From NCBI GenBank assembly GCA_017412025.1, contig JAFQOY010000169.1, positions 1 to 32,760 of the forward strand: a DNA stretch of 32,760 nucleotides, read 5' to 3'. Positions 1 to 7,276 of this stretch are shown here, piece after piece; positions within the stretch are counted from its first letter, which is position 1, and each line of letters starts with the position of its first letter. The translations under genes were made by a program, and so were the position numbers. Under the pieces are notes generated by a model. The model was not told where the DNA came from. It worked only from the letters and a program-made list of their open reading frames with translations, and searched no databases. The DNA is from Clostridia bacterium (lineage in GTDB: Bacteria; Bacillota_A; Clostridia; Christensenellales; Aristaeellaceae).

Positions 1-1
1 G

Positions 2-217
2 CGCATGTCCTGGGCGCACATTCAGGAGCTGAACCTCCAGGAGGAAGACGCTGAGCACGACTGCTACTTCTATGTCGGCAAGTCTACGGCGATGTCCATC
101 CGTCCGGGCATGTTCTACATCATGTTCCCCAGCGACGGCCATAAGCCGGGCTGCCATCAGGAGTTCCCCAAGCACTACCGCAAGGTCGTCGTGAAGCTTC
201 CGGTGATCGAAAACTAA
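2..217 (+). CDS. YhcH/YjgK/YiaL family protein (DUF386), C-terminal part
   Basis: This is the 3' end of a gene that begins before the window; the reading frame is open to base 2, so the Met at base 5 need not be the start. The visible 71 residues match the second half of the roughly 150-residue YhcH/YjgK/YiaL cupin-like family, with the typical run RPGMFYIMFPSDGHKPGC followed by a basic stretch ending in VVVKLPV. Family members (E. coli EbgC, YhcH, NanQ) act in the cytoplasm on sugars, for example as sialic acid anomerases or as a beta-galactosidase partner. The substrate cannot be read from this part. The gene is followed 8 nt later by a clear terminator, so it ends its transcription unit. 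Confidence 0.75.
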   Translation, partial: RMSWAHIQELNLQEEDAEHDCYFYVGKSTAMSIRPGMFYIMFPSDGHKPGCHQEFPKHYRKVVVKLPVIEN

Positions 218-225
218 ACCCTCAC

Positions 226-254
226 AAAAGCCGCAGCGTTTTGCGGCTTTTCTT
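226..254 (+). terminator. Intrinsic terminator of the YhcH-family gene
   Basis: A 10-bp perfect stem (AAAAGCCGCA at 226-235 with TGCGGCTTTT at 242-251) closes a six-base loop and runs into a T-rich tail. It lies directly after the stop codon at 217. Confidence 0.85.
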
Positions 255-300
255 GCTTATTGGGAATTGCGTAAACCCCTCCGCCGCTTACGCGGTCCAT

Positions 301-379
301 CCTTTCAGTGGAGTGAAGGGCTGCTTGCCAAACCAGGCTCCCCTGAAAGGGGAGCTGGCGCAAAGCGCCTGAGGGGTTG
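301..379. repeat. Double-hairpin intergenic repeat, copy 1
   Basis: Two adjacent perfect hairpins are visible: GCTCCCCT (337-344) with AGGGGAGC (348-355), then GGCGC (357-361) with GCGCC (365-369), followed by TGAGGGGTTG. A GTGC/GCAC pair follows. The same layout (CCCC hairpin, AGCTGG linker, second hairpin) recurs at 7166-7211. It appears to be a REP-like mobile or scattered repeat rather than a terminator, because no T tract follows. It sits just upstream of the flavoprotein gene. Confidence 0.55.
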
Positions 380-428
380 AAGTGTGCAAAGCGCACTTTC
401 TTGTATAACAGATCAGGAGGAACAACCA

Positions 429-1259
429 TTGTTTGATATCGCGGTGATCGGCGCGGGGCCTGCGGGCTACAGCGCCGCCGTCAATGCCAGAAAGAGGGAA
501 AAGTCCGTCGTCATCATCGGCGGCAACGCGGGCTGGCTTTCCCGGGCGGAGCGGCTTGACAATTATCCGGGGCTTCCGGGCGTTTCCGGCCCGGCGCTGC
601 TGGAGGCGATGCGCGCGCAGGCGCAGGCGATGGGCGCGCAGACGATGGGCGGCGTCGTGCATCAGATCATTCCGATGGGCGAAAGCTTCGCCATGTCTCT
701 GGGGGCGGATTTTGTGGAGGCGAAACGGGTCATCCTGTGCACCGGCGCGAAGCAGCCGCGCCTGCTGCCCGGGGAGGAAAGGCTGCTCGGGCGCGGTGTG
801 AGCTACTGCGGCACATGCGACGGCATGCTGTATCGCGGAAAGAACGTCGCCGTCATCGCGCAGTCGCATGAGGCTGTACAGGAGGCCAATTTCCTCGCCG
901 GGCTTTGCGCAGGCGTGACCTATTTCGGCAGTGCGGACGACGCGCTGGACAGCTGTATTGCCGTGCGGGGAGAAAAGCCGCAGGAAATCCTGGGCGATAC
1001 CCGTGCTGAGGGGCTGAGGGCGTCGGATGAAGCATTTGCATTTGACGGCGTGTTCATCTTCAGGGAGGCGATGGCGCTGTCTTCGCTGCTGCCGGGGCTT
1101 GAGATGGACGGCGCGTTTATCCGCGTCGACCGCAGGATGCGCACGAGCGTGGAGGGCGTATATGCTGCGGGCGACTGCACCGGCCTTCCGCTGCAGGTGG
1201 CCAAGGCCGTGGGCGAGGGCTGCATCGCCGCGCTTGACGCGTGCGCGTCGCTTGCCTGA
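429..1259 (+). CDS. Thioredoxin-reductase-like flavoprotein lacking NADPH motifs
   Basis: Chosen start is the TTG at 429, 6 nt after AGGAGGAA (415-422); this gives 276 aa and places the FAD motif GAGPAG at residues 8-13, as in thioredoxin reductases. The redox-active CGTC is at 127-130 and the C-terminal FAD motif GDCTGLPLQ near 249. The central domain is short and lacks both NADPH signatures: the GGGxSA turn is replaced by AQSHEA (about 144-149) and the HRRxxxR arginines by FGSADDA. This matches what is known of the ferredoxin-linked, pyridine-nucleotide-independent thioredoxin reductases (FFTR/DTR type). The electron donor is therefore inferred to be ferredoxin or another protein, not NADPH. 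A degenerate NADPH enzyme or an unrelated disulfide reductase remains possible. No thioredoxin gene is adjacent. Confidence 0.8.
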   Translation: MFDIAVIGAGPAGYSAAVNARKREKSVVIIGGNAGWLSRAERLDNYPGLPGVSGPALLEAMRAQAQAMGAQTMGGVVHQIIPMGESFAMSLGADFVEAKRVILCTGAKQPRLLPGEERLLGRGVSYCGTCDGMLYRGKNVAVIAQSHEAVQEANFLAGLCAGVTYFGSADDALDSCIAVRGEKPQEILGDTRAEGLRASDEAFAFDGVFIFREAMALSSLLPGLEMDGAFIRVDRRMRTSVEGVYAAGDCTGLPLQVAKAVGEGCIAALDACASLA

Positions 1260-1303
1260 GGACTGAAAATACGCAGAAAATATTGACAATAGCTCAGTTT
1301 TTC

Positions 1304-1333
1304 TTGCGGTATGGCTATCCGTTATGATATAAT
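1304..1333 (+). promoter_or_regulatory. Sigma-A promoter for the 1375-3149 pair
   Basis: TTGCGG (1304-1309), an 18-nt spacer and TATAAT (1328-1333); the -10 is extended (TGA before TATAAT). A TTGACA at 1283-1288 is too far from this -10 to be its -35. Confidence 0.6.
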
Positions 1334-1374
1334 CAATAGTAGAATATACCGATTTGCGAAGGGAGGGATCGCGG

Positions 1375-1779
1375 GTGCGCACGATCGAGACCGGCCGCGC
1401 AATTGTGGATATCATTGCATGGCCGGAGGACAGGCCCTGGCCGGGCCGCTATCAGACATCCAGCCAGATTGAACGGGGTGTCTGCACGCTTACGCTTTCC
1501 CCGGAGATTTTCCACAACGCGGCGAAGGCCAACACCGCCTACCGCCGCTTTGCGCAGAAGATCCGCCGGGAGGGTATGGAGCCGCCGAATGTGGTTTTCC
1601 GCAATCTGGCGTCCCGCGCTTCGCAGAATGTGTTCTGCATTCTTACGACGACGGAATCGGTGTTCAATTCCGCCTGCACGATCGGCAGGATGTATGTCGT
1701 GGAATCCGGCATTGACGAGCGCAGACGGCTGTGCGGCATCCTGCTTCGCAGCGACATGCCGGAGAAAGAGGCTCTATGA
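1375..1779 (+). CDS. Hypothetical protein, 134 aa, coupled to rsmF-like gene
   Basis: I do not recognise this protein. The GTG at 1375 is preceded by GGGAGGG (1361-1367) and gives 134 aa; an upstream in-frame TTG at 1354 has no ribosome site. It has no signal peptide or membrane segment. It is a mixed alpha/beta soluble protein with a basic middle (AQKIRREG near residue 58) and two Cys in its second half. Its last codon overlaps the next gene by 4 nt (ATGA), so the two are translationally coupled. This suggests, but does not prove, a role connected with RNA modification. Confidence 0.7.
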   Translation: MRTIETGRAIVDIIAWPEDRPWPGRYQTSSQIERGVCTLTLSPEIFHNAAKANTAYRRFAQKIRREGMEPPNVVFRNLASRASQNVFCILTTTESVFNSACTIGRMYVVESGIDERRRLCGILLRSDMPEKEAL

Positions 1780-3149
1780 CAAGTTTACCGGAAGCATATG
1801 TGATCCAGATGAAACGCCTGCTCGGTGAAGCAGGCTTTTTTGCGTATGAAAAAGCGCTTGAGCAGAGCGCGGAGCGCGCGCTGCGCATCAATCTGCTGCT
1901 CTGTCCGGACGGCGTGCCGCCGTGTGAGATTGAAGGGCTGGGCAAGCCTGTGCCGTGGGCGAAGGGCGCGTATTTTGTCGAGGGCGACGCGCGGCCGGGG
2001 CTTTCTCCGCTGCACGAGGGCGGGCTTTACTATCTGCAGGAGCCCAGCGCCCTTTCCTCCGCCGGCGCGCTTGATCCGCAGCCCGGCGAGCGGGTGCTCG
2101 ACCTGTGCGCCGCGCCGGGCGGAAAGAGCACGCAGCTTGCCGCGCTGATGGGCGGACAGGGGCTTATCGTGTGCAATGAACCGGTGCCCTCGCGCGCGCA
2201 GATTCTCTCGCGCAATATCGAGCGCATGGGTGTTCCCCATGCCGTTGTGACCTGCGCGATGCCGGCGCAGCTCGCGCCGCGTTTCCCGGCATACTTTGAC
2301 CGCATCATGGTCGACGCGCCGTGCTCGGGCGAGGGCATGTTCCGCAGGCAGATTGAGGCGAGGGACGAGTGGAGCGAGAACGCGCCGCGCGGCTGCGCGG
2401 AGCGCGCGCTGGAAATCCTTGAGGAGGCGGCGAAGATGCTGCGTCCCGGCGGGCTGATGGCGTATTCCACCTGCACATTCAACGACACGGAAAACGAGGG
2501 CGTGCTTGCCCGGTTCTTTGCCGCGCATCCGGAGTTTTCGCCGGAAGGCTTTATGCTCGAGGGGCTCCCGTCGGGCGAAAAGGGCTATGTGCACCTGTAT
2601 CCGCACGAGATCCGCGGCGAGGGGCATTTCGTGTCGCTGCTCAGAAAGAGCGAAGACGCGCCCGGTGCGGAGCAGGAGACGGAGAGAAAAAAGGCGCCGG
2701 GCAGGGAGAAGCCGGCGCGGGGAAAGACGCCTGCGCCAAAGGCGCAGCCCGGTATGGAGCTGCCGGACGTGCTTGCGCCCGGCGTGCGCTTTGAGCGCCT
2801 GCATACGGCAGGCGGCTGCCTGTGGGCGCTGCCGCAGGGGCTTGACGATATCGGCAGGCTTTCCGGCCTGCGCGTGCTGCGGACAGGATTGCTGCTGGCC
2901 AGGCAGGAGGGAAAGCGGACGGAACCGGACCATGCGCTGGCAATGGCGCTGCGCCCGCAGCAGGCGGCGCGCACGGCAGAGCTGACGCAGGAGCAGGCGG
3001 CGCTGTATCAGGCGGGCGAGACGCTCGACCTGGGCGATCTGCCGGCGGGCTACACGCTGCTCACGCATCAGGGCGTGTCGCTGGGCTTTGGCAAGCAGGC
3101 GGGCGGCCAGATGAAGAACCATTATCCCAAGGGCCTGCGCAGACGCTGA
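1776..3149 (+). CDS. rsmF: RsmF/NOL1-NOP2-Sun type rRNA cytosine-C5 methyltransferase
   Basis: A 457-aa SAM-dependent RNA methyltransferase. The SAM-binding motif LDLCAAPGGKST is at residues 108-119. The two catalytic cysteines of the m5C family are present: Cys183 in APCSGEGM and Cys233 in STCTF. After the Rossmann domain there is a Lys/Pro/Glu-rich linker (about 300-330) and then a C-terminal PUA-like domain ending in GGQMKNHYPKGLRRR, the usual RsmF/YebU layout in Firmicutes. It methylates a cytosine in rRNA; the exact position cannot be told from sequence. The ATG at 1776 overlaps the stop of the preceding gene and has GGAGAAAGAGG just upstream. Confidence 0.88.
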   Translation: MTSLPEAYVIQMKRLLGEAGFFAYEKALEQSAERALRINLLLCPDGVPPCEIEGLGKPVPWAKGAYFVEGDARPGLSPLHEGGLYYLQEPSALSSAGALDPQPGERVLDLCAAPGGKSTQLAALMGGQGLIVCNEPVPSRAQILSRNIERMGVPHAVVTCAMPAQLAPRFPAYFDRIMVDAPCSGEGMFRRQIEARDEWSENAPRGCAERALEILEEAAKMLRPGGLMAYSTCTFNDTENEGVLARFFAAHPEFSPEGFMLEGLPSGEKGYVHLYPHEIRGEGHFVSLLRKSEDAPGAEQETERKKAPGREKPARGKTPAPKAQPGMELPDVLAPGVRFERLHTAGGCLWALPQGLDDIGRLSGLRVLRTGLLLARQEGKRTEPDHALAMALRPQQAARTAELTQEQAALYQAGETLDLGDLPAGYTLLTHQGVSLGFGKQAGGQMKNHYPKGLRRR

Positions 3150-3158
3150 TTGCGGGTA

Positions 3159-3187
3159 TTCCGTTTTGCACATCGTTCGTGTATAAT
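3159..3187 (+). promoter_or_regulatory. Probable promoter for the GNAT-HAD-RluA operon
   Basis: A perfect TATAAT at 3182-3187 with only a weak -35 (TTCCGT at 3159-3164, 17-nt spacer), placed just after the stop of the rsmF-like gene. Confidence 0.5.
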
Positions 3188-3252
3188 GGACGCACGGCGT
3201 TTTGCCGGATAGGACGAAGAAGGGAGAGCGCCGCGGCGGCGCAAGACATGCG

Positions 3253-3846
3253 ATGTTCAGACTAAACCCTTACGGCCTGTTTGCCATGCCGATGCTTGAA
3301 AGCGAGCGGCTCATCCTTCGGCGGATCGCCATGCGGGACGCGAAGGATATTTTTGCCTACAGCAAAGACCCGGAGGTTGCGCGCCATGTGCTCTGGTCCG
3401 CGCAGAAGGAGCTTTCCGAGGCGAAGGAATACTGCCGCTACATGATGAAGCGCTACCGGAACGACGAGCCTGCCAGCTGGGGTATCATCGAAAAGAAGAC
3501 GGATACGCTGGTCGGCACGATCGGCTATATGGATTACAGCGAGGACAACGCGAGCGTGGAGGTCGGCTATTCGCTGGCCAGATGGATGTGGAACGGCGGA
3601 TACATGACCGAGGCGCTGCGGCGTGTGATCGCCTATACGTTTGAAAGCATGGATATCAACCGCATCGAGGCGCAGCATGAGACGGATAACCCGTCCTCCG
3701 GCCGCGTGATGGAGAAATGCGGCATGAGAAAAGAGGGCGTCCTGCGCCAGCGGCTGTACAATAAGGGCGCATACAGGGACGTTGCGCTGTACGCGATTCT
3801 CAGAGAAGACTATGAAACAGGGAAAAAGCAGGGGATATTTGAATGA
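3253..3846 (+). CDS. GNAT family N-acetyltransferase, RimJ/RimL type
   Basis: The 197-aa product has the RimJ/RimL layout: LESERLILRRI near the N terminus, EVGYSLARWMWNGGYMTEA (acetyl-CoA loop region), then NPSSGRVMEKCGMRKEG, and RDVALYAILREDY at the end. Such enzymes transfer an acetyl group from acetyl-CoA to a protein N terminus or a small amine; the substrate is not readable here. The start is uncertain: ATG 3253 is chosen, ATG 3286 (MPMLESERL) is equally compatible with the family, and neither has a good ribosome site. The stop overlaps the next gene by 4 nt. Confidence 0.85.
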   Translation: MFRLNPYGLFAMPMLESERLILRRIAMRDAKDIFAYSKDPEVARHVLWSAQKELSEAKEYCRYMMKRYRNDEPASWGIIEKKTDTLVGTIGYMDYSEDNASVEVGYSLARWMWNGGYMTEALRRVIAYTFESMDINRIEAQHETDNPSSGRVMEKCGMRKEGVLRQRLYNKGAYRDVALYAILREDYETGKKQGIFE

Positions 3847-4643
3847 TCAGACTGATTGCAAGCGATATGGACGGGACGCTGCTTGACAGCCGGAAGCGGA
3901 TGCCGGAGGGGCTGTTTGACGCGGTGAGAAAGCTGAAGGCGCAGGGCAGGACGTTTGTCGTGGCCAGCGGCAGGCAGTATTTCTCGCTGAGGCAGGACTT
4001 TAAGGAGATCGCCGGAGAGATTGTATTCATTGCGGAAAACGGCGCGCTCATCGTGGAAAACGACAGGCAGCTGTTTCTTGACCCGATCGACAGGGATACG
4101 GTGCTCCATATTCTCAGGGAAACGAGGTCTCTTGATGAGGTCTATCCCGTCGTGTGCTGCGCGGGCGGCGCGCTGGTGGAGGCGGGCTCGCCTCAGTCGT
4201 TTATCGGCGGCGTGAAGCAGTACTACGAGGATACGCAGGTTGTGCCGGATCTGATTGCTGCCTGCGAAAAGCTTGAGGATGTGTGCAAGGTGGCCTTCTT
4301 TGACGAGACGCAGGCGAAGACGCGCGCGCTGCCTGCGCTTGAACGTCTGCTTTCCGACCGGCTGCAGGTGATCTACTCGAGCGAGCAGTGGGTGGATGTG
4401 ATGAAGCCGGGCGTCAACAAGGGGCGCGCGATGCAGATGCTCCAGAAGATGAAGGGCGTGACGCGCGCGGAGTGCATGGCCTTCGGCGATTATCTCAACG
4501 ACTATGAGCTGCTTGAGAGCGTTGAGGAAAGCTATGCGATGAAAAATGCGCTTGACGAGGTTAAGCGCGTCGCCAGATACATTGCGCCAGGCAACGACGA
4601 AAACGGCGTGCTGCGCGTGCTTGAGGAGAGATTTTCACTGTGA
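3843..4643 (+). CDS. Cof-type HAD-IIB phosphatase
   Basis: A 266-aa cytoplasmic haloacid-dehalogenase phosphatase. Motif I is DMDGTLLDS with nucleophile Asp8 and acid/base Asp10; the Lys of the NKGRAMQML segment and the metal-binding FGDYLNDYELLE motif near the C terminus complete the active site. The long insert between them is the C2b cap typical of Cof/YidA/YwpJ proteins, which dephosphorylate sugar phosphates and cofactors such as FMN or PLP. It overlaps both neighbours by 4 nt (ATGA and GTGA), so the three genes are translated together. Confidence 0.88.
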   Translation: MIRLIASDMDGTLLDSRKRMPEGLFDAVRKLKAQGRTFVVASGRQYFSLRQDFKEIAGEIVFIAENGALIVENDRQLFLDPIDRDTVLHILRETRSLDEVYPVVCCAGGALVEAGSPQSFIGGVKQYYEDTQVVPDLIAACEKLEDVCKVAFFDETQAKTRALPALERLLSDRLQVIYSSEQWVDVMKPGVNKGRAMQMLQKMKGVTRAECMAFGDYLNDYELLESVEESYAMKNALDEVKRVARYIAPGNDENGVLRVLEERFSL

Positions 4644-5614
4644 AATCAATCACTGCAGACAGGACGTGGGACGGGCGCAGGCTGACGCGCCTGATGCAGA
4701 AGGCGCTGCCGTCCGCGCAGGCGGGGCAGATTCGGAAGTTTCTGCGCCTTGGCCGCGTCCGCGTCAACGGAAAAAAGGCGGACGGGGAGACGGTCGTGCA
4801 CGAGGGCGACGTGATCGATCTGTATGTGGAAGATGCGTTCTTTGAAGAGGCGCAGCGCGAGGATCCGTTCTATTCCAGGATTCATCCGAAGCTGACGATC
4901 CTCTACGAGGACGCGCACATCATGCTGCTTGACAAGCGTGCAGGCCTGATCTGCCATCCCGATGAGGGCGAAAAGGTGCACACGCTGCTGACCTATGCGC
5001 AGGCCTATCTGTATCAGAAGGGCGAGTGGAACCCGAAGACGGGCTTTGCGCCGGCGCTGTGCAACCGGATCGACCGCTTTACCGCAGGCGTCGTCATCCT
5101 GGCCAAGACGCAGGAGGCGCTGCGGGCGATGGATGAGAAGATCCGGACGCATGAGGTGCAGAAATACTACCTGTGCATCGTGCATGGAAAGATGAAATAT
5201 CCGGACGGTACGCTGCGCCACTTCCTGATGAAGAAGCCGGAGCAGAAAAAGGTAACCGTGCTCAAAAAGAACGAGCCCGGCAGCAAAGAGGCGATCACCT
5301 ATTTTCAGGCGATTGACGAGCGGGACGGTCTTACGCTGTGCGAATGCCTGCTGGGCACGGGCAGAACGCACCAGATCCGCGCGCAGTTTGCCGCCATCGG
5401 CCATCCGCTGCTGGGAGACAACCAGTACGGCAATGCAAAGCAGAACGAAAAATACGGCCGGAAAAACGGACAGGCGCTGTGCGCATACCGGCTGATCTTT
5501 GATTTTGAGGGCGACGCAGGCTGCCTTTCCGGCCTGCAGGGGCGGGTATTTCAGGTGCGCGATGTGCCGTTTGTGCGGGAATACTTCCCGGATGTGGTGA
5601 TTCCCGAGCCGTAA
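4640..5614 (+). CDS. RluA-family pseudouridine synthase
   Basis: A 324-aa protein with an N-terminal S4 RNA-binding domain (about residues 14-62, IRKFLRLGRVRVNGKKA) followed by the RluA catalytic domain. The catalytic aspartate is Asp145 in NRIDRFTAGVV; the later GRTHQIRAQFAAIGHPLLGD motif is diagnostic. It isomerises uridine to pseudouridine in 23S rRNA (RluC/RluD-like), but the target site cannot be assigned. The GTG start at 4640 overlaps the stop of the HAD gene. Confidence 0.9.
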   Translation: MKSITADRTWDGRRLTRLMQKALPSAQAGQIRKFLRLGRVRVNGKKADGETVVHEGDVIDLYVEDAFFEEAQREDPFYSRIHPKLTILYEDAHIMLLDKRAGLICHPDEGEKVHTLLTYAQAYLYQKGEWNPKTGFAPALCNRIDRFTAGVVILAKTQEALRAMDEKIRTHEVQKYYLCIVHGKMKYPDGTLRHFLMKKPEQKKVTVLKKNEPGSKEAITYFQAIDERDGLTLCECLLGTGRTHQIRAQFAAIGHPLLGDNQYGNAKQNEKYGRKNGQALCAYRLIFDFEGDAGCLSGLQGRVFQVRDVPFVREYFPDVVIPEP

Positions 5615-5639
5615 AGCCCGATACGAAGGAGGTGCGCGG

Positions 5640-7157
5640 ATGCGCAGTGACGTTTGGAAAAGAAGCGGGGGCAGGCGCGGTCAGCTGGTTTATATCGGCA
5701 TGACGCTTGCGCTTGCCGTCGTCTTTTCGCTGATTTTCTATACCTGCAATTCGCCGCTCGGCCCGGCAGTCGGCAGCGACAACGCCATGTACCTGACGAT
5801 GGGCACGGCGCTCGCCAGGGGCTATGCGCCGTATACGCAGATCTTTGACCACAAGGGGCCGCTGCTGTTCATCCTGCAGGCGATTCCTCAGCTCTTTACG
5901 TCCGGCTATTCGACGCTTGCGGTGTTTGTGCAGGAGGTGCTGTTCCTCTTTGCCTGCCTGCTTGTGCTGGGCAGGATGGCGCGGCGCACGGGCGTGAGCC
6001 GGTTTGCCGTGCAGATGATCTATCTGGCGGTGTATGCCCGGCTGACGGACGGCGGAAACCTGACGGAGGAATACTCCAACCTCTTTACCCTGATCGGCCT
6101 TGACGCGATGCTCTCGGTCTTTGACGATGGAGACGGCCTGGGCGGCAGGGATGCAAGGGCGCTCTTCAGGCCCGCGCTGGCGCTGGGCGTAACGGCGATG
6201 CTCAGCTTCATGCTGCGCGCCAACAATGTGCTGGTGACGGTCTGCGCCGTGGGCGCTGTGGCGCTGTGCATGCTGCCGGCGCGCCGGTTTGCCCAGCTTG
6301 GCGTATGCGCGCTGGGCGTGCTGGCGGGCTGCGCGCTGGCTGCTGCGCCGATTGTCGCATGGCTGATGCGCTATGGCGTGCTGGGCGATGCGTTCTACGG
6401 CGCGATCATCCACAACATGATGTATGCCGACACGGGCGACGTGCCCAGAAGCTACATGCTCTTTCACATGCACTACGGGCATTATGCGATCTTTATCGCC
6501 GTGCTGACCTGCCTGGGCGCGCTGGCGTATTACATCCGCACGCGCCGCATTCCGCTGGCGCTGGCGATGATGGCCGGCGCGGCGGCGGGCGGCTTTGCGG
6601 CGTTCATTTCCCACAAGTTCTATTATCACTATCAGATGCTCGCCGTGCCGATGGCGGCGCTTGGCGGCATGCAGCTGCTGGCGCTCTTTGGCGGCTTTGG
6701 CGCGAGGGGCCGCAGGGCGGCTGCCTGCGCCGCGTGCGCTGTCTGCGCGCTGTGGCTTGGCGTGTACGGAGCGGACGTGAACGCCGTGAGGCGGAACGAT
6801 CATGCCGTCATGCAGAACGTGGCGCATGACGCGCTTGCATTGTATGATCAGGTGCCCGAGACGGAGAGGGATAGCTTCCTCGCCTACCGCGTGGAGCCGA
6901 AGTGGTATGTCGGCGCGGAGGCGCTGCCCTGCATGCGGTTTTATTTCCTGCAGGAGATCCTGGCGCAGGCCGACCCGATGGTGATGGACGAGATTGTGCA
7001 CACCTTTGAGACGGAGCCGCCGAAGTGGATCGTGCTGTTTTACAACCGCGAATTCGGCCCGCCGTATGACGCGCGTATGGCGGAGATCTTCGAGAAGAAC
7101 TATGCGTTTGTGGACGCCGTAGGCGAATACCAGCTGCTGCGGCTGAAGGCGGAATGA
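5640..7157 (+). CDS. Multi-pass membrane protein, GT-C glycosyltransferase (GT39/PMT_2-like)
   Basis: A 505-aa integral membrane protein with about ten or more hydrophobic segments. After the first membrane helix it carries GSDNAMYLTMGTALARGY and then FDHKGPLLF, which match the acidic first extracytoplasmic loop and the DHKxP motif of the ArnT/PMT_2 group. These enzymes move a sugar from a lipid-phosphate donor onto an acceptor outside the cell. Its C-terminal soluble tail (about 410-505) contains EPPKWIVLFYNREFGPPYD, as in other members. The start ATG follows AAGGAGGTG (5628-5636). It is probably the last gene of the 3253 operon or the first of a three-gene glycosyltransferase run. Donor and acceptor are unknown. 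Confidence 0.75.
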   Translation: MRSDVWKRSGGRRGQLVYIGMTLALAVVFSLIFYTCNSPLGPAVGSDNAMYLTMGTALARGYAPYTQIFDHKGPLLFILQAIPQLFTSGYSTLAVFVQEVLFLFACLLVLGRMARRTGVSRFAVQMIYLAVYARLTDGGNLTEEYSNLFTLIGLDAMLSVFDDGDGLGGRDARALFRPALALGVTAMLSFMLRANNVLVTVCAVGAVALCMLPARRFAQLGVCALGVLAGCALAAAPIVAWLMRYGVLGDAFYGAIIHNMMYADTGDVPRSYMLFHMHYGHYAIFIAVLTCLGALAYYIRTRRIPLALAMMAGAAAGGFAAFISHKFYYHYQMLAVPMAALGGMQLLALFGGFGARGRRAAACAACAVCALWLGVYGADVNAVRRNDHAVMQNVAHDALALYDQVPETERDSFLAYRVEPKWYVGAEALPCMRFYFLQEILAQADPMVMDEIVHTFETEPPKWIVLFYNREFGPPYDARMAEIFEKNYAFVDAVGEYQLLRLKAE

Positions 7158-7165
7158 CAAAAAAA

Positions 7166-7211
7166 CTTTCCCCTTTGGGGAAGCTGGATTTGCCGAAAGC
7201 AAAGACGGATG
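7166..7211. repeat. Double-hairpin intergenic repeat, copy 2
   Basis: Hairpin TTCCCC (7168-7173) with GGGGAA (7177-7182), linker AGCTGG, then hairpin TTTGC (7189-7193) with GCAAA (7199-7203) and the tail GACGGATGATT. The order is the same as in the repeat at 301-379. It fills the gap between two glycosyltransferase genes and can be read through as a false N-terminal extension of the second. Confidence 0.55.
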
Positions 7212-7276
7212 ATTTTCCGTGCCGCAGCGCGGGAAATCAAGGAACACGTAAACAAAGCGACAGGGAGGAAAAAGCC

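Noticed and set aside
1283..1288. TTGACA as -35 of the promoter at 1304-1333
   Set aside because: It is 39 nt from TATAAT, and no -10 is well placed for it.
5331..7247. 638-aa antisense frame over the glycosyltransferase gene
   Set aside because: Arg/His/Gln-rich composition typical of reverse-complement translation of G+C-rich coding sequence; no start signal.
7154..7276. 41-residue N-terminal extension of glycosyltransferase paralog A
   Set aside because: It translates the double-hairpin repeat and lacks a ribosome site; the paralog begins at the equivalent of residue 42.
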